A stretch of 64,000 bases of DNA from Episyrphus balteatus. Its lineage: Eukaryota > Arthropoda > Insecta > Diptera > Syrphidae. Below the pieces are notes generated by a model. That model was not told the origin of the DNA. It did no database searches and saw only the letters and a program-made list of their open reading frames with translations. Below, piece after piece: positions 42,141 through 53,108 of the stretch. The DNA lies in assembly GCF_945859705.1 (NCBI RefSeq), contig NC_079134.1:63466437-63530436 (forward strand), given 5' to 3'. Both the position numbers and the translations under genes were made by a program. Within the stretch, counting starts at the first letter, position 1. The number at the start of each line of letters is the position of its first letter.

Positions 42141-43769
42141 TAGTGGAGTCAAATTAGCTTTATACCTCGGAATCCAGGGAAAGTCGATGCATCTGAAAAA
42201 CGAGTATAAGGCTGCATTATAAAAGGGTCAAATAAGAAAGTTAAAAAAAAAAATTTCACCGCTCTCGATTACAACAGTTTTTATGGACCGTTTACTGTCA
42301 TTCCGTATGCAAGCGTCAATCGGAATTGCTGTCTCATTTTAGATTTTGATCAAACTTTGTAGGGATGTTCTCTAGGACTGTAAGGAAGCAAATCCATGAT
42401 GATTTAATTTTAAGTTGCGTGGTTTCCCCGCTACCCGCATTCGAACTTTTTCAGAAGGTCATTTTTATGTTATTATAGCTTTGCGTCTACTAAAGATATC
42501 TTTTTGTTTGAAACGCCATTTTAAAGCTTAAGAGTAGTAATTTTTGAATATATATTAAAAAATTACGTAATAATTATCCCTGAATTAAAAATAATATTTG
42601 AAAAACTGGTAATTTTGCTGATTTTTCATGGTTTTTGACTGGCTCCAGAACCTTGGCTATTATATGTAGGAAGCTTATACTTACCAAATATTAAATATAG
42701 ATATTTTTCAACAAAATAAATCTAAAATGAACTCGATGGCTGTACTCCTTATGCAAAAATTTTAAGTTCAAAGTTTTGAGTTTTTTGAAAAAATATTTTT
42801 TTATACTATGATTTTTTACGATTTGACTAAAGATAGAAACATGAAACTAACAGTGTGTTAAGTTGAAACTTTTAACTTTAAGTCCTCTAAATAAAATTGT
42901 GTTATTTTCATATCTTCTTATTGTACCACTTGTTTGAAAATTCGCAAAAATGCTAAAAAGCCAAAAAACCCCTACTTAAGGCTATGATTGCACTATGTTT
43001 GACATAAGATAGAAGCATGAAATTAATAGTATGTTTAGTTCGTACTCTTAGCTTAACACACTGTAAGTTTCACATTTCTTCGTTTAGTAAAATCGTAGAA
43101 AATGACAGTATAAAAATTACCTTTTTTAAAATACTCAATACTTTGAACTTAAAATTTTTACATAAGGAGTACAGCCATGGAGTTCATTTAAGATGTATTT
43201 TTTTGAAAAATATCTATACTTAATATTTGGTAAGTATAAGCTTCCTACATATAATAGCCAAGGTTCTGGAGCCAGTCAAAAACCATGAGAAATCAGCAAA
43301 ATTATCAGTTTTTCAAAAATTATTTTTAATTCAGGGATAATTATAACGTAATTTTTTAATATATATTCAAAAATTACTATTCTTAAGCTTTAAAATAGCG
43401 TTTCAAACAAAAAGATATCTTTAGTAGACGCAAAGTTATAATAACATAAAAATGACCTTCTGAAAAAGTTCGAATGCGGGTAGCGGGGAAACCACGCAAC
43501 TTAAAATTAAATCATTATGGATTTGCTTCCTTACAGTCCTAGAGAACATCCCTACAAAGTTTGATCAAAATCTAAAATGAGACAGCAATTCCGATTGACG
43601 ATTGCATACGGAATGACAGTAAACGGTCCATAAAAACTGTTGTAATTTTTTTTTTTTAACTTTCTTATTTGACCCTTTTATAATGCAGCCCTATACTCGT
43701 TTTTCAGATGCATCGACTTTCCCTGGATTCCGAGATTTTACAAATTTTATGTCTAATTTGACTCGACTA
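42141..43769. mobile_element. Fold-back element E (TAG...CTA clan), 1.6 kb, TSD TTA
   Basis: The ends TAGTGGAGTCAAATTAG and CTAATTTGACTCGACTA are inverted copies, and the arms match through CGGAATCCAGGGAAAGTCGA and on to a centre near 42950. It is flanked by TTA (42138-42140, 43770-43772) and inserted in endonuclease codons of a CR1-like fragment, between RT and KLND. No ORF. Confidence 0.9.
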
Positions 43770-43825
43770 TTAGTTCTTACTCCACCAGCATTTTTATAAT
43801 ATATACCGAGTGAACTACTAGTCTG

Positions 43826-44055
43826 TACATCAAAATTAGCATCAACATCAATAGCAACAACAGCATAATCAGCATCAACAGCATCATCGGCATCAACAGC
43901 AATAACATCATAATTAACAAGAGAGTTATCTTTATTGGCAACAATAATAGCATCAGCAGCAGGAACATCAGAAACAATATTATCAACATCAGAATTATTG
44001 ACATTAGCATCAACAGCAACAACTACATCAACAGCATCGGCAACAACAACATCGG
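43826..44055. repeat. Imperfect trinucleotide repeat (CAN/ATC type)
   Basis: Runs of CATCAACAG, CAACAAC and CATCGGCAT-type triplets on the plus strand. The minus frame gives a Leu/Met-only 81-codon ORF, an artefact of the repeat. It lies where the N-terminal side of the CR1-like endonuclease ORF would be. Confidence 0.75.
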
Positions 44056-44157
44056 AAATATTTGTTAATTTATGAGCTAAATCTTTATATGAGCTTCGGG
44101 TGGCGCATCGTTTTTTGGTCTATAACACAGGTCAACAAGAAATTTGTGCTTGGGTTG

Positions 44158-45213
44158 TAGGCCAGTCATTATGTCGGAAAAAACGGCTTAGAAATGCAAA
44201 ATGACCGAGAAAGCTAAACTTTGGATATGTTGTAGAGGATGCTTAAAAAAGCTTAACTTTAAGTTTTCGACCAAGATTTCCTATGAGCTTTTTCCGCCAC
44301 TTTTTGACAATAACTCGGCTATCTGACGAGATGCGAAAATTTTACAAGGAGCTTTTTTGTAGCTTTTAACGAGTTATACAATTCATGCATACACATTCAA
44401 TCTCTATATTATTTAGTTCATCACCACCCCTTTCCCCCAATTAGCTTGTGGGCAATTTATTTTTCCCCTTTCATATACCATTTATCCTTAATTTTCCAAC
44501 CACCCATATGCTGCTAATAATTTTTTTTATTTTTAAAAATTATTGGCACTGATCTAATTGCAATTTTGATTAACTAAATAATATAGAGATTGAAGCAAAT
44601 TACAAAATGCACAATCAACACAAAAAGCCGGTATACTGTATTTACAAAATTGGGGTTACAAAACAGTAACACATACACTGATATAATAATATAAAATTAA
44701 AAAAAACATGAATGATTGTTTTTTTTACAACCGAACGGGCGGCTTGCTTGCTTGGTGGGTGCGGACTAAACGGCTTTGCGGCCGGCTGGAAGTCGTAATT
44801 TTTGTCCAAAAAAAAATATAAAAATACGACATTGTAGGTCTGAATGTGGTCTACAAATTTTATTTTAATAATTTTTTCGATATTCATCACCCAAAAATAG
44901 ATTATGTCAAAAAACAAATGGCATGTCCTAAATTTTTGACCTTTTTAATCGATATCTCGAAAACGGTTCATGATACACAAAAAATGTGTATGCATGAATT
45001 GTATAACTCGTTAAAAGCTACAAAAAAGCTCCTTGTAAAATTTTCGCATCTCGTCAGATAGCCGAGTTATTGTCAAAAAATAGCGGAAAAAGCTCATAGG
45101 AAATCTTGGTCGAAAACTTCAAGTTAAGCTTTTTTAAGCATCCTCTACAACATATCCAAAATTTAGCTTTCTCGGTCATTTTGCATTTCCAAATGTATAT
45201 AATGACTGGCCTA
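44158..45213. mobile_element. Fold-back element D (TAG...CTA clan), 1.06 kb, TSD TTG
   Basis: The ends TAGGCCAGTCATTAT and ATAATGACTGGCCTA are inverted copies. Arms of about 240 bp (44158-44396 and about 44985-45213) match well, including TAACTCGGCTATCTGACGAG. Flanked by TTG (44155-44157, 45214-45216). The loop holds a second hairpin and a C-family fragment. Confidence 0.9.
44397..44595. repeat. Nested hairpin in D with a C-family end fragment
   Basis: TTCAATCTCTATATTATTTA (from 44397) is repeated inverted at 44572-44595. Between them, 44420-44556 matches the last 140 bp of element C2 (CATATACCATTTATCC, ATGCTGCTAATAATTT) and ends GGCACTGATCTA, close to the C terminus GGCACTGGTCTA. Confidence 0.8.
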
Positions 45214-45216
45214 TTG

Positions 45217-45690
45217 TGACTATGAAATTATGATAGATATATTGATACTCATCTGGAAAACATTTATTTTTTTTGTATTTGCTTTTGAAGTCAGCAGAGC
45301 AATTTCCGATTTACAAAAATTGTCGTGCGTAATTTTGGCTAAAACTGAGAACGACTTAACTGATTGGGCTGATTTTTGTTTTGTTTTCTTCATTTTAATG
45401 CTGTTTTCATATTCATATTCAGAAAAATAAAAAAAAGGGAAATTTAAGAAAAAAAAATTAAATCGAAGTTTTCGTTTTGTTCGAATTTTTATCAAATGAG
45501 AGCTTGAGGCATTATTTGATACCTTCTATTTTCAATATTTATGGTAAATGGTATTTTCATTATACAAAAATAACTGCTTACACTAACTGTATCCAAACTG
45601 TAGCCAAACTAGTTTATATTGAAATTCTTTATTTATTGAAAAATTAAATTAATTTGTTTGCATAGTATTTTTTATTATTTTGTTGCATAT
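45217..45690. other. No recognised feature
   Basis: AT-rich stretch between element D and the Gypsy2 insertion. It ends with the ATAT target duplication of Gypsy2 (45687-45690). Confidence 0.4.
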
Positions 45691-46026
45691 AATAAAGTTA
45701 ATTTATTCCTTCATCAGATTTAAACAACTTCTTTTATTTAAACAAATAGGAGTTTTTATTTTATTCTTTAATATTACACAAAGTGAACATGTAGAGCAAT
45801 AAGAGTCGACTACTTAAAAGACTAACTTAAACAATAAGAACACTTAGGATTTACGATCTAAATAATACGATCTATCGATCATGATCTCTTTTAAGAGATC
45901 ATATTGGATAGATAACAAATAATGCCTAATTTAATAAACACTCTTTTTGTTTGCGCTGCAAACAACAAGAGTGCCAAAACCAATTGCTTGCCTTGGAGAA
46001 CCTTAGGTTTACTTTATTATATGACA
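45691..46026 (-). repeat. Gypsy2 3' LTR
   Basis: On the minus strand it starts TGTCATATAATAAAG and ends ...AACTTTATT. It includes AATAAA signals and the palindrome GATCTCTTTTAAGAGATC. Identical by eye to 50746-51081. Confidence 0.93.
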
Positions 46027-46036
46027 CCTCCCTGGG
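46027..46036 (-). other. Gypsy2 polypurine tract
   Basis: The complement reads CCCAGGGAGG directly before TGTCATA of the 3' LTR. Confidence 0.65.
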
Positions 46037-47075
46037 CAAGAATTTTTGGTCCCCAAAAATGATAAACAGTTATTATTTTGATATTTTAACATTACTTAAA
46101 AAAAAGAAAGAACAAAATAAACGAGAATTTTTTCAAAGCATTATTTGCAACATAAATACAGAATATTTTTAACATATTTACATTTATACATAATTTTTTT
46201 CAAAATTTTAATTTATTATCATGTTACAGTATTTGTTTTTTATATTTTTTTTTATTTTGTAATTATTTTTTCTTTAGAAAAAAAAAACGTAAATAAATGT
46301 TTCATACTTTTTTTTTTTTATGAAAATTTTGTTACCAGTTCTTTTAAACCTAAAAATATAATAGTTTTCTTAACTTAGTACCTAGAATTTAGAACTTTAT
46401 ACTTTATTTTTAAATTGAAAGAAAAATAATCTTTTTCTTAATGGAATTACAAAATGTATTTTTTTATTGTTCTTTTTCTTAAATCTTCACATTATTAATT
46501 AACTTTTTTTTTATTACATTTGTCGCTAATTGCGTTTTTTTTTTTTCAGTACAACTTAATAATTTAAATGAAACTAATACAACCACTTCAAACATTCCTT
46601 CTTTTCAATGACTGAATATTAAATATTAAATACCTATGTATTTATATCAGAATTTTGCAAATTGTACTATTTTAAAAGTTGCAGTTGCAACTTACCCTTA
46701 TTTTCTACCCATCTAATAGCATTCACTGTGTTACCAGCCTTAATATTATGAACCTGAACGCGACCTCTACGTCAAAGTGACATTTCTGTCATTTTGACAA
46801 ACGAAGAGATAGAGAAAAAAAAGGAAACAATATGTCTACCAAACGTTTATTTTCGTGATTTGAATCGTGTGAAAAGTTCATTTGAAATTATTTTGTAAAG
46901 AGAAATTACAAAATAATAGAAAAAATAACATGTGTTTATTAATAAAATACCAGAAAATTGATTGCAGAACTATTGGATACAAATGGAAACAAGAAAAACA
47001 GAAGAAATTACATAAATTGTGCTCGTTCAATGGATTTGCAGTGTTTGAATTCGGTAAAATAATTGTTTTTAGATT
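46037..47075 (-). other. Gypsy2 3' noncoding region with an exon-like segment
   Basis: About 1 kb between the integrase stop and the PPT; mostly T-rich on plus. At 46694-46768 (minus) there is a coding-like stretch RGRVQVHNIKAGNTVNAIRW followed by VENKG and then a consensus splice donor GGGTAAGTT. It is preceded by TGTCAAAATGACAGAAATGTCA, an arrangement that resembles a host gene's 5' region. A stop lies just upstream in this frame. No env gene. Confidence 0.45.
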
Positions 47076-47911
47076 CTAGTTTTTGTGTTGATGCTTATAT
47101 AAGCGTTTCAATTGTTTCTTATGGTATTTTATATTTCGTTTAGTGGTCTTATCAATAGTGTAGTTTCCCTGAGTCGTGAATTGATTTAATTTTTTATATT
47201 TTGGTTTACTTTTCACCACTGTTCTGTTTTGGACAATGTTTGAACATCTGTTCGATTCAAGAATTGGATCTTTGTTGTTTTTATTGACCCTATCTTCTTT
47301 TTGGCTTTGGAATGTGTTCGCATAAGTTTCGATTTCTTGTTTTGAAAGATTTTTATTAATGAAATCTAACGGCCTTAACTTTGTCGTGGAGTGTAGTGTC
47401 GAGTTATAAACAGTTACAATCTTAAACAGTTTTTCATCTAAATCCGAGGAATCTTTCGAAGCATTCATAATACGAAGGTGTTCATTAAATGTACCATGAA
47501 GCCTTTCAATATCCGCATTTCCCGTTTTGAGAGATGCAGTCGTTCTATGGAAGATAATGTTGTTCTCTTTTAGGAATTGTTCCACTGCAGAGTGTAAAAT
47601 ACAGGAATCACCATCGGATACAATTTTGTTGGGTTTTCCGAGAAATTGGATCCTTTGTTTTATCGCACTCAGAATTGCGATCCAATTCCTATCTTCCAAT
47701 CGATGAATGGTCGCATATTTAGAGAACTTATCGACTGTAGTCAAAAACATTTTTCCCCTTTCGGGAAACCAAATATCCATGTGCATGATATCGTTGAATT
47801 GTTTTGGTTTTTCTGTTATTGCTATTTGTTCCTGCAATGGATGTCTATCGTGTTTTGCAACTACACAAATTTCGCAATTATTTATAAATTTTTGTATTTC
47901 TACTTGCAGAT
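47076..47911 (-). pseudogene. Gypsy2 integrase, N-terminal finger truncated
   Basis: It begins in the deletion junction with the second half of the HHCC finger (NNCEIC; the two His are lost), in a different frame from the RT piece. The first ATG in frame is at 47837. Catalytic residues are present: D in HMDIWF, D in VSDGDS, E in NADIERL. The C-terminal half has a basic chromatin-binding-like tail (KHQHKN end). Otherwise the frame is open, consistent with a recent deletion. Confidence 0.85.
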
Positions 47912-48819
47912 TTGGGATCTACCTCGATTTGGTGAAAACCTTTTACCAGATCAATCGTTGAGAAATACTGACACCTTCCCAATTTGTCGAATAAATCGTC
48001 AATATTGGGCATAGGAAATCTGTCATCTATCGTTTGTGAGTTCAACTTTCTGTAGTCGATTACAACTCGCCATTGTTTTTTTCCATCTTTATCGTTTTTC
48101 TTGGGCACAACCCATATGGGCGAATTGTAAGGACTACAGCTAGGAACAATAATTTTTTGTCTCAACATTTCCGATATTTGTAAATCTACTTCATCGGAAT
48201 GAATCTCTGGATAGCGATAAAGCTTACTATAGATTGGAACGTCGTTATGAGTTATAATGCGGTGACAGATTTCATTTGTAAAAGATAACGTGTCCCCTTC
48301 GTTATAAATAATTGATTGAAAAGATTTTAGCAATGATTTTAATTTTAAGATATCTTGGTCTGGTAGGTGAGGTGCGAAAAGATTGTTATTCATTTCAGAA
48401 AAATAGGTTTCGTTCGAATATATACATAAAACATTTTGGTTTTGGTCAACGTAGTTCGTGTAGTTTTCTTCTTCTTCGTTTAAATACATTTTTATTGTTG
48501 CGTTGTTGGTGGTTAGAGATCTAGTTTGAAAGTTTATAATGGCGTTTAAATCAACAAGGATATTATTTCCAATCAACCCATCAAAACGGTTATGGAATTG
48601 GTATTCTAAAAAGTTGACGAAATAATCCCTTTCGTTGAATTCCTGAAAGAGGGGAATTCTATAAACTATATTTGTTTCGACGTTTCGATCGAGTACTTTC
48701 AAAATATGATTTTTACTTTGGATTTGCCATTTTGGATTGCAAATATTTTTATTAATGATGCTTAACTCGGCACCGCAATCAATAATAAAACGTAAAGGCC
48801 TAATATGGTTTTGTATCAC
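47878..48819 (-). pseudogene. Gypsy2 protease and RT N-terminal half
   Basis: The first codon given is GTG; pol is likely reached by frameshift from gag, whose stop overlaps it (48819-48821). Protease with FIIDCGAELSII (note CGAE in place of the usual TGA/TGS), then GLIGNNILV. RT follows: YNEGDTLSFTNEICH, YRYPEIHSDEVDLQI, SPYNSPIWVVPKK, WRVVIDYRKLN, and motif A with STIDLVKGFHQIE. It stops within about a dozen codons of motif A at the internal deletion. YxDD and RNase H are absent. Confidence 0.85.
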
Positions 48820-49913
48820 TATATAAGGTAGTCGTCTGGGCGACTGGGTGAAAAATTTTGGTTTTGGTTAATGTTTGGGTAGTTAATTGGTTCTGTGTTA
48901 GCCTCGTTGAAGGAAACATCCATCTGTTCATAACCATTATTATTGTTGTTGGACCTATTTGACCTACGTGTTTGATTGCTAGAATCATTTAATCTTTGTG
49001 AGGATTGATTAGTTCCAAAGTTATTATTTTGTCTATTTTCACTACGATTGTTAAAATTTAATGTGTTATTGTTGGTTTGTTGTCTATTTTCACTTCGAGG
49101 GTTAAAATTTAATGAGTTATTGTTATTTTGTTGTCTATTTCTACTGTATCCATTATTTCTCAAGTATGTATTGTCAGAATTATTATTGTATCTAGAGTTA
49201 GAATTGTTCCTATTGGTACTAAAAGATGAATTATTATTTACTCGGCTCGAATTGAAAGATGAATTATTGTTAACTCGGTTCGAATTAAAACTTGAATTTC
49301 TATTCATTTGTCTAGAAAATTGATTTGAGCCTGTTGAATTGGGACCGAAACTTTGATGGTTGATTTCAGTTATGACTTTGTAGGCTTCGTAAAGGGTTTT
49401 AGGATTTCGACTAAGTACTATTGATTTTGTAGGCTCAGGTAGGTTATTTTTAAAAGCTTCAAGAGCTATTCTTTTATTAGAAGTTATAATCCCTTCATCA
49501 CTTTGATTGCCGTCTAACAAATATGAGTTATTAAGCCTACTTAACAAATGATTTATTTTTTGATAAAAATCTTCAATACTTGACTGTACTCTGGCTGTTC
49601 TTAATTGATCTATTAATTTTGCCGACGAACATTTCTCTGCAAAATTGGTTTTTAAAATATCTTTAATTTGCAACCATTCTGCTAACCTACCATGCTTTTG
49701 AAGTTCTAGTTTTGCTTTTCCAACAATTTTATCTTTAATGTAACCTAGAAGGAGTGTTTGAGTGTTTACATCAAATGTAGCTACAACAACTGACAAGGAA
49801 TCTACTCTGTCCAAAAAATCAATTAACAAATTTGTGTTACCATTAAATTCTGGCAATTTATTTATACAGTCTAAAATAATTTTAAATCTTTCTGTTGAAT
49901 TTATTGATTCCAT
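48819..49913 (-). CDS. Gypsy2 Gag
   Basis: Intact Gag of about 365 residues from the ATG at 49913 (an upstream in-frame ATG at 49934 is possible). The N-terminal two thirds are capsid-like and helical: LPEFNGNTNLLIDFLDRV, LELQKHGRLAEWLQIKDIL, ALEAFKNNLPEP and NPKTLYEAYKVITE. The C-terminal third is Asn/Ser/Arg-rich with repeats of SSFNSNRVNN and LNFNNRSENRQ, and no CCHC knuckle. Architecture parallels Gypsy1 Gag but the sequence is distinct. It could act in trans even though pol is deleted. Confidence 0.85.
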   Translation of the reverse strand: MESINSTERFKIILDCINKLPEFNGNTNLLIDFLDRVDSLSVVVATFDVNTQTLLLGYIKDKIVGKAKLELQKHGRLAEWLQIKDILKTNFAEKCSSAKLIDQLRTARVQSSIEDFYQKINHLLSRLNNSYLLDGNQSDEGIITSNKRIALEAFKNNLPEPTKSIVLSRNPKTLYEAYKVITEINHQSFGPNSTGSNQFSRQMNRNSSFNSNRVNNNSSFNSSRVNNNSSFSTNRNNSNSRYNNNSDNTYLRNNGYSRNRQQNNNNSLNFNPRSENRQQTNNNTLNFNNRSENRQNNNFGTNQSSQRLNDSSNQTRRSNRSNNNNNGYEQMDVSFNEANTEPINYPNINQNQNFSPSRPDDYLI

Positions 49914-49934
49914 TTTCAAATTAAAAAAAAACAA

Positions 49935-50728
49935 AAAATACGATGAAACTAACTTACGAAAGGTGACAAATTTTCTCCAGGCGATGACTTCTAGTGTGGA
50001 TCACTGTTGAATGTTGATGATAACTTCCAGTTACTTTATATGTTTTGAAGAATGCAGGATGTATGTATGTGCATGGGTAGTTTTCGTTTTTTTTTTTTTT
50101 TTTTTTTAATTTTATTTTACTTTTAATATTTTTATTTTGTAATAGTTTTGTGAATTATTATTACAATTCTTTGCTCTTTTTGTTTTAGTTCTTTATTGTA
50201 TCGTTTAATTTTCATTCCATAACTTCTTCTCATGTACCTATTTGCATGATTTTTTTTTTTTTTTGTTTTAATTGAATTCAGTATAACACTTTGTTTGGTT
50301 TGTTGTTTTTCTTCTTAAACTTTTTCTTTACACTCACTACTTAATATACTTGTGCGTATAACAGTTTGATAGAGAGGTATTGTTCATAAAACATGGTTTG
50401 ATGAAAATGTTTTCGAGTTAGCTTGGTATGAGAGCTTAGCTAGCGGGTTTCTTGTTTTCGAGCTAATTTGTACTTTAGCGTCGTTTTTGGTACTGTACTT
50501 TTTTTTTACGAATTTTATTGACTTTTGCTTTTTTTTTTTTGAATATTATGAGGTTTTTGATTTTGTTTTTTTTTTTTTAAACACTACTTTTTTCAACTAT
50601 TTATAAACTTTTATTGTTTTATTTGTAAAATTTATTTTAGCTATTTTTACACAAAGTTTTTTTTTTTTTTTTTTTTAAGTGTTTAAATTTTTGTTCGATT
50701 AAGTTTTATTTATTTTTAAACCCGTATT
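49935..50728 (-). other. Gypsy2 5' leader
   Basis: Noncoding, strongly A-rich on the element strand (many T runs on plus, up to 20). No ORF. Confidence 0.6.
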
Positions 50729-50745
50729 CGTTTACCGACTGCGCC
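50729..50745 (-). other. Gypsy2 primer-binding site
   Basis: The minus strand after the 5' LTR reads GGCGCAGTCGGTAAACG; with the last LTR T it is TGGCGCAGTCGGTA, like the tRNA-Ser-type site of 17.6/297 elements as I remember it. Confidence 0.65.
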
Positions 50746-51081
50746 AATAAAGTTAATTTATTCCTTCATCAGATTTAAACAACTTCTTTTATTTAAACAA
50801 ATAGGAGTTTTTATTTTATTCTTTAATATTACACAAAGTGAACATGTAGAGCAATAAGAGTCGACTACTTAAAAGACTAACTTAAACAATAAGAACACTT
50901 AGGATTTACGATCTAAATAATACGATCTATCGATCATGATCTCTTTTAAGAGATCATATTGGATAGATAACAAATAATGCCTAATTTAATAAACACTCTT
51001 TTTGTTTGCGCTGCAAACAACAAGAGTGCCAAAACCAATTGCTTGCCTTGGAGAACCTTAGGTTTACTTTATTATATGACA
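50746..51081 (-). repeat. Gypsy2 5' LTR
   Basis: 336-bp copy of the 3' LTR; followed on plus by the ATAT duplication. Confidence 0.93.
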
Positions 51082-51510
51082 ATATACACTATACAGGGTG
51101 TCTAAAAAGTAATCGATTAAACGAAATTGGCTGATAGGCTAACTTAAGATCTCTCAGAATTTGGTAACTTGTTCAAATTCTTACAGCAGTTCTTGTGAAA
51201 TTTCGAAAAATCCCTACTTTGCAACAGTATTTTGCTTCCTCTGTCCATAATTGATTTTTGTTTTTTACAATTCTTTCACTAAAACATTGCTTAACATTTA
51301 ATTAATAAAAAAAATTTTAATTAATAAAAATATTTTTTATTTCATACGCCATTTTTTTGCAAATTAATTAACAGTTCCGAGTTTCATAAAAACTCAATTT
51401 CTTACTTTTATTTCAGAGCAACAAGACGAAAAAAAATTGTATTGTGTGACTCTGGTTTATTATTTTTAAAACTTGTCCCGGTATTGCAGTTTTCAAAAAA
51501 GTATAAAAGT

Positions 51511-52047
51511 TTCCAAAGTTAAAGAGCAAAAAACCCTTGTATTCATCATAACTTTTTTCTTATAATTTAAGTCGAATAAAGTGCAAAAATGTAGTCCTTT
51601 AAATAATCTACATTTTATACCTTAAAAGTTTTTTTTGTACAATGCACGGTTCTTGCAGCTCATAAGACTCGAGGTAGGCTCTTAGGGTATGAAAATTGTA
51701 TTTTTGCTCCCAACGCTACAAAAGCAAATCTTATGTGGGGAGAGGGTGATTATCTATTGTTTTGGTTTACCATGAACCCAAAAAGTGCAATTTAAACCCA
51801 AGCAAAAAAAATATTTTTAATTTTGTCGACCTGTGTCATTAAACGGGCCAGAGCTCAGAGTTAAAGATCGACTTAGCATATTCCAATAGAGTACCAATTT
51901 TAAAATAAACTAATTTTAACTTATCCTCGTCACAATTGTGCAAAACTAACTTATAACAATGGAAAAAGGATGCATCGATTTGGGTTTTCGATTGAATAAA
52001 AGATGTTATGTTTTCGGTTGTTGTTTCCTCCCTGAAACTGGATATAG
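51511..52047. other. N interior, no recognised feature
   Basis: AT-rich; no ORF or motif that I can support. Confidence 0.4.
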
Positions 52048-53097
52048 ATTAGATTAGATTTATATTTATTGATTGATTTAAGTTTACAATTTACATAAAA
52101 GTTTTTTTTTAGAAAATCGTTTAAGCATGGCTTTGCCGTCTACCCGATTGACATTGTTTTAAAAAATAGAAAATTTGTATAAATGTACATGGTTTGCTTT
52201 AGGTTAACTAAATATTTAATTGAAGATAATATTTTATTTTTGTTTTAATAATTTTTACACTATCAGTTCATAGCCGAAGAGCGCTTATAGCAAGCACCGT
52301 CTTGCGACCATTTGCCAACACAAAACTAAGCTCATCACTTAGTGCAGTGTTAGTAGTTAGTAAGCAAATAATAACTACAAAAAAACGTACACTAAGATAA
52401 AAACATTGAATTCAATATTAGATAAAACAAACATTAAAGAAATACAAACAAAATAATTACTTGAGCAACAAAAAAGACATAAAAATAAACACAAACATTT
52501 ATGGGCGTGGTACACTGGTTTTTAAGACAGTTTTTAATCTATTTTTATTAAAGTTTAAATCAAAAAGGTTTTTATTTAAATTTAGAAGTTTACACATGCG
52601 TGTTAAAGGTTCATGCAAGCCAGAATTTGTTCGGTGTGGTGGAATATTCATTAAATCCAAGCATCGGAGGCTATAAGCACCCCCTCGATAGTTAAAACCA
52701 ACAGATTTAAGCAAATTTGGTGCATCAATTACGCCTGTGATTAACTGGTGAATGAAGATTATGTCATTGTTAACCCTCCTTTGAGCCAAAGTTTGAATCT
52801 GAAGGAGATTAATCTGATGTTCATAAGGAGGAAGATTATAAGGATCAGACCATGGCAGTCCTTTTAAGGCGAAACGAATGAAATTACGTTGTACTGATTC
52901 CAGTCTTACATTATGGGTCTCGTAAAAAGGAGTCCAAACTTGCGATGCGTACTCAAGGTGGGGGCGTACTAAACAATTGTAGAGGGAAAGAGTCACATAA
53001 GGATCTTGAAATTCTTTTGACCAACGCTTCACAAAACCTAGCATAGAGAAGGCCTTATTCACGATGACGTTGATATGGTCGGAAAAATCAAGATTAT
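52048..53097 (-). pseudogene. 5'-truncated non-LTR element: RT C-terminal region and 3' UTR
   Basis: Minus frame 52499-53062 (187 codons): NKAFSMLGFVKRWSKEF, LYNCLVRPHLEYASQVWTP, RLESVQRNFIRFALKG, LPPYEHQINLLQIQTL and RRVNNDIIFIHQLI. This is the region after the RT catalytic core of non-LTR ORF2 (CR1/RTE/Jockey-like; clade open). The frame is open to the stop at 52499. The 3' UTR ends in a TAATC-type short tandem tail (GATTAGATTAG on plus at 52048), typical of elements with microsatellite-like tails. Confidence 0.75.
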
Positions 53098-53108
53098 AAA
53101 ATAATAAT

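Larger units (their letters stand above)
45691..51081 (-). mobile_element. Gypsy2: young, internally deleted Ty3/gypsy element
   Basis: Minus-strand element with 336-bp LTRs (45691-46026, 50746-51081), flanked by ATAT (45687-45690, 51082-51085), the target seen for 17.6/297-type elements. PBS at 50729-50745, PPT at 46027-46036. Order: gag, protease-RT, integrase. A deletion at about 47900 removes the rest of RT, RNase H and the first half of the integrase finger. The LTRs look identical by eye, so insertion is very recent although the copy cannot encode its own RT. Confidence 0.93.

Noticed and set aside
43777..44022. 81-codon Leu/Met-rich minus ORF (membrane protein-like)
   Set aside because: Product of translating an imperfect trinucleotide repeat.
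49048..49323. Leu-rich 91-codon plus ORF
   Set aside because: Antisense to the Asn-rich repeats of Gypsy2 Gag.
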